Source: JACPSX01 sp035288405 [NCBI: bacterium] (GTDB taxonomy: Bacteria > JACPSX01). Taken from it: a stretch of 11,869 bases of DNA. Shown one piece after another: positions 6,501 through 11,869 of this stretch. The DNA is taken from NCBI GenBank assembly GCA_035288405.1, contig DATEAK010000028.1, forward strand, positions 1-11,869, in the 5' to 3' direction. The notes under the pieces were generated by a model, which did not search any database, was not told where the DNA came from, and worked only from the letters and a program-made list of their open reading frames with translations. Numbering within the stretch: the first letter of the stretch is position 1; each line of letters opens with the position of its first letter. A program made the translations under genes and the position numbers.

Positions 6501-6704
6501 TCTCCGCACCCGATTTTTCTTTCCATCCAGAATCTGCGGTGCCCCACTTGGAGAGCACGAAACCGGGATGAAACAGCACACCAGGTCCACTGCCCTGCTT
6601 AGCGACAACTTCCATTACTGTAGTTATTAATCTTTCTAGGTAGTATTTTGTAATTCTTAGTTGTGTTTTTGCCATCGTTTGCTAAGATCTCCCCGGGAGA
6701 GCCC
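6501..6704 (+). promoter_or_regulatory. AT-rich intergenic region upstream of the tungstate operon
   Basis: About 200 bases without a convincing gene. The first half has ordinary base content and no clear terminator for the hemerythrin gene; only a weak GCACC/GGTGC pair at 6506 and 6537 was seen. Bases 6612-6672 are markedly AT-rich against GC-rich surroundings and probably hold the promoter and operator of the regulator-tupABC operon. TAGT-starting elements recur at 6621, 6641 and 6659 at spacings of 20 and 18 bases. No convincing -35/-10 pair or canonical ModE site was found. Confidence 0.4.
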
Positions 6705-7613
6705 ATGAACCAGGAATACTTGACCACCCGGGAAGTCAGCAAATATCTAAAAATCAATGAAAAGCTGGTCTATCGCCTGATCCAGGACGGAGGAATCCCC
6801 TGCACCCGGGTAACCGGCAAGTGGCTTTTTCCGAAAACATTGATCGATGACTGGATGCTCGTAAGCGTCCAGGAGCACAGGCGCCGGCAGGGACCTGGAG
6901 GTACATCGCAAGACCGCATCCTCTTTGTGGGCAGCGATGATTTACTCCTTCCCCATCTGGCCCGGGACCTGTATTCCACGACCCCTCGAGTTCTTTTTCT
7001 TTGGGCTCCCCTGGGGAGTCTTGCCGGCCTCAAGTCCTTGCGGGAAGGACGGGGAGAAATCGCGGGAATTCACCTCTTGGACCCAAAGACCGGGGAATAT
7101 AACCTTTCGTTCCTTACCTCGCAGTTTCCGGACATGAACCTGGTGCTGGTCCGTATGGCCCGACGCCAGCAGGGGCTGATGGTGCAGCCGGGGAACCCCC
7201 TGGGAGTGAGATCCGTGGCGGACCTGGCAGGATACTCCCTGCGGATCATCAACCGCCAGCCGGGTTCCGGAACACGGACGTTGTTGGATCACCTGCTTGC
7301 GGAAACGGCCATTGAGTCCCGCAGGCTTCCCGGTTATGAGCGCGAAGTAAACACGCACGGGGAGGTAGCCCAGTCTGTCCTCCATGGGGAAGCGGATACG
7401 GGCCTCGGGACCTATAGCGCCGCCCGAGCTTCAGGATTGGAATTCATCCCTCTGGCCACGGAACGGTACGACCTGGTTATCCGCAAGGAAGTCCTCGGAG
7501 AAGACCGCTTCCAGAAGCTGCTGGACACCTTGCGATCCTCCCAGCTCGCCGGCGAAGCACTGCGTTTGGGAGGATACGACGTCCGGGAGGCTGGGGAATT
7601 AATCTATCTCTGA
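6705..7613 (+). CDS. Excisionase-type HTH / PBP-domain regulator, probably tungstate or molybdate responsive
   Basis: 302 residues. Residues 1-52 form an excisionase/MerR-like winged helix (LTTREVSKYLKINEKLVYRL, then GKWLFPKTLIDDW). Residues 70-290 form a periplasmic-binding-protein-like domain of the COG1910/PF12727 type, marked by NRQPGSGTR at 183-191 and GEADTGLGTYSAA at 228-240. There is no signal peptide, so the binding domain works in the cytoplasm as a ligand sensor. Such fusions commonly sit beside molybdate or tungstate importers, and this one lies 19 bases before tupA, so it probably controls tupABC in response to intracellular oxyanion. The ATG at 6705 is chosen because GGGAGA lies four to five bases upstream and the HTH begins directly after it. 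An in-frame GTG at 6663 would add 14 residues. Whether it represses or activates is not known. Confidence 0.85.
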   Translation: MNQEYLTTREVSKYLKINEKLVYRLIQDGGIPCTRVTGKWLFPKTLIDDWMLVSVQEHRRRQGPGGTSQDRILFVGSDDLLLPHLARDLYSTTPRVLFLWAPLGSLAGLKSLREGRGEIAGIHLLDPKTGEYNLSFLTSQFPDMNLVLVRMARRQQGLMVQPGNPLGVRSVADLAGYSLRIINRQPGSGTRTLLDHLLAETAIESRRLPGYEREVNTHGEVAQSVLHGEADTGLGTYSAARASGLEFIPLATERYDLVIRKEVLGEDRFQKLLDTLRSSQLAGEALRLGGYDVREAGELIYL

Positions 7614-7632
7614 TTCACTCGTAGGAGACGCG

Positions 7633-8502
7633 ATGAGACGACTCGATCGAAAGTTTCTGGCCATAGGTCTGGGATTCCTGCTGGCAGGCGTCTTCATGGG
7701 AGACCGAGGATTCTCGGCGGAGGGGCAAAAGGCCACCTCGAACTCTCTTCTCCTATCCACAACCACGAGCACGCAAGACACCGGCTTGCTCGACGTCCTG
7801 ATCCCACTCTTTGAAAAGAAGACCGGCTCCAAAATAAAGACGATCGCCGTCGGCAGCGGCCAGGCGCTGGCCATGGGCGCCCGCGGAGATGTGGATGTGG
7901 TTCTTGCCCATGCTCCGGATCTGGAAAAGGAGCATGAGTCCCAAGGACTCTTCGTCGATCGCCAGCTCGTCATGCACAACGACTTCGTTCTTCTGTGTCC
8001 TGCCGCGGACCCGGCGCAGATCCGGGGTCTCAAGCGCACTACGGAAGCTCTCGCCCGTATCGCGTCGAGGCAAACCCGCTTCGTCACCCGGGGGGATAAA
8101 TCCGGGACCGACCTCCTGGAAAAGAGTCTCTGGAAACAGGCGGGCATCGCGCCCAAGGGCACGTGGTACATGGAATCCGGGCAAGGAATGGGGGCCAGCC
8201 TTCTCCTGGCCTCCGAAAAACAAACCTGTATCGTAAGCGACCGCGGCACCTACCTGGCTTTCAAGAGCCGCCTGAGTCTGGACATCGTTCTTCAGGGAGA
8301 CCGCGTGCTTCTAAACATCTACCATGTGATGCAGCCCAATCCGGAGAAGTTTCCCAAAGTGAACGCAGCCGGAGGCAAAGCGTTCGTTGACTTCATGATT
8401 TCCCGCGAAGCTCAGGAGATCATCAGGCAATTCGGCAAGGAGAAGTTCGGGTCGCCACTGTTCGTCCCGGACGCCGGCAAACGCGACGAAGATTTAGGGT
8501 AG
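7633..8502 (+). CDS. tupA: Tungstate ABC transporter, substrate-binding protein
   Basis: 289 residues with a Sec signal peptide: basic start MRRLDRK, a hydrophobic core at about 9-22, and likely cleavage after FSA at residue 29. The mature protein starts the binding fold with the TupA signature TTTSTQDTGLLD (43-54), followed by VGSGQAL (73-79), RGDKSGT (153-159) and DRGTY (203-207). TupA proteins bind tungstate with very high affinity in the periplasm and pass it to TupB; molybdate binding is possible. The ATG at 7633 has TAGGAG seven bases upstream. It follows its regulator in the same operon. The stop at 8500-8502 lies just before the tupB reading frame. Tungstate preference is assigned from family motifs, not from the sequence alone. 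Confidence 0.93.
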   Translation: MRRLDRKFLAIGLGFLLAGVFMGDRGFSAEGQKATSNSLLLSTTTSTQDTGLLDVLIPLFEKKTGSKIKTIAVGSGQALAMGARGDVDVVLAHAPDLEKEHESQGLFVDRQLVMHNDFVLLCPAADPAQIRGLKRTTEALARIASRQTRFVTRGDKSGTDLLEKSLWKQAGIAPKGTWYMESGQGMGASLLLASEKQTCIVSDRGTYLAFKSRLSLDIVLQGDRVLLNIYHVMQPNPEKFPKVNAAGGKAFVDFMISREAQEIIRQFGKEKFGSPLFVPDAGKRDEDLG

Positions 8503-8507
8503 AAGCC

Positions 8508-9221
8508 ATCGACCTTCTCTGGAACGGCATACAGCAGGGTATCTCGCTCCTCCTGGGTGGAGACCCGGAGGTACTGGGAATCACTCTGCTTTCCCTGGAA
8601 ATCTCGGGGAGCGCCACAATGGCGAGCCTTCTGCTCGGCATTCCCGTGGGAATGTTTTTGGCTCTGAACCGCTTCCCCGGCCGCAAGCTCGCGGTGACAC
8701 TGGTGAACACGGGAATGGGACTCCCCCCTGTTGTAGTGGGACTTTTCATCAGCATTTTCCTGTGGCGTAGCGGCCCCCTGGGCTCCTTGGATCTTCTCTA
8801 TACCCCGGCGGCGATCTTCATCGCGCAGGTAGTCATCGCCGCTCCGATCGTCACGGGCCTCACGCTGGCTGCAATCCAGCAGATCAACCCGCGCTTCCAA
8901 CTTCAGTTGACCGCCCTGGGAGCTTCCCACTTTCAGGTTCTCGTCGAGCTATGCCGGGAAACAAGCCTGCCCCTGCTGGCGGGGGTCATGGCCGGCTTCG
9001 GCGGCGTCATCTCCGAAGTCGGAGCCTCCATGATGGTCGGGGGCAATCTAAAGGACTCCACCCGTGTGCTCACCACCGCCACCGTCCTGGAGACGAGTAA
9101 GGGAAATTTCGTGGTGGCCATCGCGCTCAGCGTCATCCTCCTCTTTCTCGCCTTCGCCGTGAACCTAGCGCTCACGCTGATCCAGCAGAAGAGACAGAGA
9201 AGTGCCTGGCCCCCTCGTTGA
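8508..9221 (+). CDS. tupB: Tungstate ABC transporter, permease; no canonical start codon
   Basis: A multi-spanning inner-membrane permease of the TupB family. It has about five hydrophobic segments and the EAA-type loop that contacts the ATPase (ALGASHFQVLVELCRETSLP). PPVVVGL and ISEVGASMMVGGN are also typical. The frame encodes a normal N-terminus (DLLWNGIQQGISLLLGGDPE) from about 8511, where TupB proteins usually read MDLL or similar. No ATG, GTG or TTG occurs in frame before 8619, and a start at 8619 would lose 37 residues and the first membrane segment. The start given here is an ATC at 8508, where the Met codon is expected, with AGGG eight bases upstream. It could be a rare start, an ATG-to-ATC mutation, or a sequence error. 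From 8508 the product is 237 residues, the usual family length. It overlaps tupC by 20 bases. Confidence 0.85.
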   Translation: MDLLWNGIQQGISLLLGGDPEVLGITLLSLEISGSATMASLLLGIPVGMFLALNRFPGRKLAVTLVNTGMGLPPVVVGLFISIFLWRSGPLGSLDLLYTPAAIFIAQVVIAAPIVTGLTLAAIQQINPRFQLQLTALGASHFQVLVELCRETSLPLLAGVMAGFGGVISEVGASMMVGGNLKDSTRVLTTATVLETSKGNFVVAIALSVILLFLAFAVNLALTLIQQKRQRSAWPPR

Positions 9222-10338
9222 GCTCCGGGACGTGGAGGTTCACTACTCCGGGGCGCGCGTCCTCTCGATCCCCCGGCTGGAACTGCAGGAAGGAGAAATC
9301 CTGACCGTCCTGGGCCCCAATGGAGCCGGGAAATCGACCCTGATGCGCATCCTGGCGTTGATCGAAGAACCGGAGTATGGCGAAGCATTTTACCGAGGGG
9401 CTGCGGTGCCGCGCGGTCCTGCGCGCCTGCCCATACGCCGGCGCTTCACCGTAATTTTTCAGGAGCCGCTGCTGGCCGACACCACCGTACTCGGCAACGT
9501 GGAGATGGGGCTGCGCTTTCGCGGCGTCCCGCGCCAGGATCGGCGCCGGCGGGTGCAACCATGGTTAGAGCGATTGGGACTTTCTTCTCTGACTCGAAGG
9601 CGCACTTCCACCCTCTCCGGCGGCGAGGCGCAGCGCACCAGCCTCGCCCGCGCCTTCGTGCTGGAGCCCGAAGTGCTTCTCCTCGACGAGCCGTTTTCCT
9701 CCCTCGATCCACCGGCCCGCGAGGAGATGCTGCTCACGCTCAAGGAGATCCTGGAGAGCACGGGCACCACGGCAGTCCTGGTGACCCACGACCGGGACGA
9801 GGCGTTCCTGCTTGGAGATCGAGTCGTCGCCCTGATCAATGGGAGAGTCGCCCAGGTGGGAGATCCGGAAGACCTGCGCCTGCGGCCTGCCAGCGGTGAG
9901 GTGGCCCGCCTGGTGGGATTCGAAAACCTGTGGTCCGCCACCGCCCTCCCCTTGCGCAGCGACGTGAGCCGGGCAGAGGTGGGAGGCCGGCAGATTCTTC
10001 TCCCCTCGATCCGGCAACCGGGGAAAGATCTGCTGCTGGGTGTGCGGGCCGAGGAGATCACTCTCCTGCGAACGGATGCCCCCGAGGCAGAAAGGAACGA
10101 GAACGAAAACCGGTTCCAGGGAAATGTCACCCGGGTCATCCCGAAAGGGCCGCTCCTGTGGATCGAGGTCGATTGCGGATTCCCTCTGGTAGGGTTTCTG
10201 TCACGAGAGGAGCTGCGCAAGGCCCCCATTCCTGGGGAAAGGATCATCGCCCGTTTCCCCGTCTCCTGCGTACGCTGTCTGCCTCCTCCCTGGCCCGAGA
10301 ATTCTCGCCGAGACCGCCTCAACGGCAAACAGGAATAG
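9202..10338 (+). CDS. tupC: Tungstate ABC transporter, ATP-binding protein
   Basis: 378 residues. The nucleotide-binding domain spans about 1-235: Walker A GPNGAGKST (38-46), Q-loop Gln87 (FQEP), signature LSGGE (138-142), Walker B VLLLDEP (158-164) and H-loop His196 (LVTHDRDEA). The remaining 140 or so residues form a C-terminal regulatory region like the TOBE/MOP-type extensions of oxyanion and other CUT-type ATPases; two segments (near LLLGVRAEEITLL and FQGNVTRVIPKGPLLWIEV) fit TOBE strands. It energises the TupB permease from the cytoplasmic side. The start is GTG at 9202, inside the end of tupB, so translation is probably coupled; the upstream site is only a weak purine run. Base composition is higher in GC than in the genes to its left. 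Confidence 0.92.
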   Translation: MPGPLVELRDVEVHYSGARVLSIPRLELQEGEILTVLGPNGAGKSTLMRILALIEEPEYGEAFYRGAAVPRGPARLPIRRRFTVIFQEPLLADTTVLGNVEMGLRFRGVPRQDRRRRVQPWLERLGLSSLTRRRTSTLSGGEAQRTSLARAFVLEPEVLLLDEPFSSLDPPAREEMLLTLKEILESTGTTAVLVTHDRDEAFLLGDRVVALINGRVAQVGDPEDLRLRPASGEVARLVGFENLWSATALPLRSDVSRAEVGGRQILLPSIRQPGKDLLLGVRAEEITLLRTDAPEAERNENENRFQGNVTRVIPKGPLLWIEVDCGFPLVGFLSREELRKAPIPGERIIARFPVSCVRCLPPPWPENSRRDRLNGKQE

Positions 10339-10415
10339 TGGAAAAACGTTGATCGTCCGAACACGGACCCATAGAATGAGTGCCGTTGAAATTATCTTCC
10401 ATGGAGGAAACGGCA

Positions 10416-11432
10416 TTGAAACTCGACGCTCTGGTATTCACCGGTGACCTGAAACAATTCCCGCAGACGGCGCGCTTCCTCGAAGATCTTGGATACGACG
10501 CCCTGTGGACGCTGGAAACCCAGCACAATCCATTCTTCCCTCTGCTGTTATCCGCAGAGCACACCCAGAAGATCAAGGTGGGAACCTCCATCGCGGTGGC
10601 CTTCCCCCGCAGCCCGATGGTGCTGGCCCACATCGCCTGGGACCTGCAGGAATTCTGCAACGGCCGGCTCATTCTTGGCCTGGGAACCCAGGTGCGCGGG
10701 CACATCGAGCGGCGTTTCAGTGTTCCGTGGAACTCGCCCGGGCCCAGACTGCGGGAGATGATCCTGGCCTTGCGAGCCATCTGGGACTGCTGGCAGAACG
10801 GCACTCCGCTGAAGTTTCAGGGGAAGTTCTATTCCTTCACTCTGATGACCCCCTTCTTTAACCCGGGGCCGATCCGTCATCCCAAGATCCCCATTTACGT
10901 GGGTGGACTCAATCCGTATATGTGCCGCCTGGTGGGCGAGCTGTGCGACGGCATGCACATCCATCCCCTGCACACGGTGAAATTCATCCGCGAGGCCATC
11001 GTACCCAAGATCCGGGAGGAAGCTTCTAAAGCAGGGAGGGACTCCCGGCAGATCTCCCTTTCAACAGCTGCCTTCGTGGCCACAGGAAAAGATCGCGCCG
11101 CAGTGGAGAAAGCCAAGGAAAAGATCAGGAGCCAGATCGCGTTCTACTCTTCAACCAAGAACTACCATCCGGTCCTGGAGCTTCACGGCTGGGGGGAGAC
11201 AGCCCGTGCTCTACAAAAGAAATCCATCGCCGGAGATTGGGACGGGATGCCCCGGGAGATCAGCGACGAGATGCTGGAGGAGTTCGCCCTCATCGGCTCC
11301 TATGCGGAGATCGCCGACAAGATCCACAACAAGTACGACGGGGTCATCGACCGACTGTCCTTCTATGACTGCCTGCCCATGCCCGGTGAAGAAAAGGAAT
11401 GGAAGCCGATCATCAAGGCGATCAACGGTTAG
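10416..11432 (+). CDS. LLM class (luciferase-like) oxidoreductase, probably F420-dependent
   Basis: 338 residues from a TTG start. It has the luciferase-like TIM-barrel pattern: KLDALVFTGDL at the first strand, GYDALW, VGTSIAVAFPRSP (substrate/cofactor strand), GRLILGLGTQVRGHIERRF, PIYVGGLNPYMCRLVGELCDGMHIHP, and a C-terminal IGSYAEIADKI. The layout resembles the F420-dependent LLM subfamily that begins MKLDA. Flavin use cannot be excluded, and the substrate is unknown. The TTG at 10416 is preferred because GGAGG sits eight bases upstream and the conserved N-terminus begins there. The in-frame GTG at 10380 and ATG at 10401 lack ribosome sites. It follows tupC by 77 bases on the same strand, with only a small 5-bp hairpin between them, so co-transcription is possible. 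Its end overlaps the convergent broken PIN-like gene by 11 bases. Confidence 0.88.
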   Translation: MKLDALVFTGDLKQFPQTARFLEDLGYDALWTLETQHNPFFPLLLSAEHTQKIKVGTSIAVAFPRSPMVLAHIAWDLQEFCNGRLILGLGTQVRGHIERRFSVPWNSPGPRLREMILALRAIWDCWQNGTPLKFQGKFYSFTLMTPFFNPGPIRHPKIPIYVGGLNPYMCRLVGELCDGMHIHPLHTVKFIREAIVPKIREEASKAGRDSRQISLSTAAFVATGKDRAAVEKAKEKIRSQIAFYSSTKNYHPVLELHGWGETARALQKKSIAGDWDGMPREISDEMLEEFALIGSYAEIADKIHNKYDGVIDRLSFYDCLPMPGEEKEWKPIIKAING

Positions 11433-11869
11433 CGGACCTGGGGAAAATTGATAGACATGGGAAAACCCTATCATCCCAAGTCAAGAATGATTCTCTCTTG
11501 AGCAAACAGTGGGCATGCAGGTGATCCCAGTCGCGCCAGTCCGGGACGTTCCTTCCACGCTCCCGCGCCAACCGACACGCAGTTGGCCAGAAGTCCTCGA
11601 ACTTCTTGTCCCCAAGCATGTCTCTATTAAGTTTGCACAGGCCCAGGCGTGTTACCGAACCGGTCTCGGTGATCTGTAATCTCTGTAATTCGTTGATCCT
11701 GTCTGCAAGTGGCGGTCGCACCCGAGGGTACCCGTAACCAAACCACCCAGGACCTCGGTGTAAGTCACAAGGCCCAACGCTCTGCTAAGTTCGATACCTC
11801 GAGCCAGACAGCATCGTCGATCTCACGACGCATGACCCCAAAAACATACTCGTCAAAAAAATGAAGGAG
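11422..11869 (-). pseudogene. PIN-like protein remnant with two frameshifts, cut by window edge
   Basis: Reading from base 11869 on the minus strand, three frames join into one plausible protein. Frame one gives FFDEYVFGVMRREIDDAVW and ends at a TGA at 11765-11767. Restoring one G in the G run at about 11773-11775 continues into LVTYTEVLGGLVTG. Restoring one T at about 11730 continues into YPRVRPPLADRINELQRL and on to a stop at 11422. The C-terminal part contains CKLNRDMLGDKKFEDFWPT and HLHAHCLLKRESFLTWDDRV. The H...FLTWD stretch resembles the C-terminal acidic motif of PIN-domain nucleases, the family of VapC toxins. The true start lies beyond the window, and the last 15 or so residues look unlike the family. 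The PIN assignment is by motif resemblance only. The frameshifts could be decay or base-calling errors. Confidence 0.55.

Noticed and set aside
8400-8619. Programmed frameshift making a TupA-TupB fusion
   Set aside because: The tupB frame is open across the tupA end, but no slippery heptamer or stimulatory structure was seen and TupA ends with a normal stop; a non-standard or lost start is simpler.
9459-10364. A 301-codon minus-strand ORF opposite tupC
   Set aside because: The plus strand has all ABC ATPase motifs; the antisense product is Arg/Ser-rich low-complexity sequence typical of a shadow frame.
1-11869. tRNA or rRNA genes, CRISPR arrays, insertion sequences, phage genes
   Set aside because: No cloverleaf, regularly spaced repeat array, transposase or phage-like protein was recognised in any frame. 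The excisionase-like HTH at 6705 belongs to a metabolic regulator, not to a mobile element.

Overview
The window reads as a moderately GC-rich bacterial chromosome segment. It carries housekeeping, signalling and metal-uptake genes and shows no phage or transposon genes. The mix of a type I-beta DAHP synthase, REC/GAF/histidine-kinase and REC-TPR signalling proteins, a SAM hydroxide adenosyltransferase, a hemerythrin-like protein and a tungstate ABC importer suits an anaerobic or microaerophilic bacterium of the Desulfobacterota (deltaproteobacterial) type or an allied phylum. That placement is an inference from gene content only.

Region 1 (1-2063) is a divergent pair. On the minus strand lies the 5' part of a DAHP synthase gene (aroF-like), the entry step of aromatic amino acid synthesis, which runs off the left edge. 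Its roughly 290-base leader looks like a complete ribosome-mediated attenuator: promoter, a 39-codon leader peptide with the run WRYFYYFYF, three mutually exclusive hairpins, a terminator with seven T, and a second terminator-like hairpin before the aroF ribosome binding site. On the plus strand is a class I/II PLP aminotransferase. The two promoters share a perfect 14-bp palindrome that holds both -10 elements.

Region 2 (2127-5888, minus strand) is an apparent three-gene operon. In transcription order it holds a SAM hydroxide adenosyltransferase, a REC-GAF-histidine kinase and a REC-TPR response regulator. Neither signalling protein has a DNA-binding output domain.

Region 3 (5970-10338, plus strand) starts with a hemerythrin-like protein. 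It is followed by a probable tungstate uptake operon: a one-component regulator with an excisionase-type HTH fused to a PBP-like oxyanion domain, then tupA, tupB and tupC. The tupB frame is intact, but its conserved N-terminus has no ATG, GTG or TTG start; an ATC at 8508 sits where the start should be.

Region 4 (10416-11869) holds a luciferase-like (LLM class, probably F420-dependent) oxidoreductase that probably starts at TTG. Convergent to it is a broken PIN-like gene with two single-base frameshifts that runs off the right edge.

The strongest candidate for an undescribed element is the aromatic-amino-acid attenuator upstream of the DAHP synthase. The missing tupB start and the decayed PIN-like gene come next.
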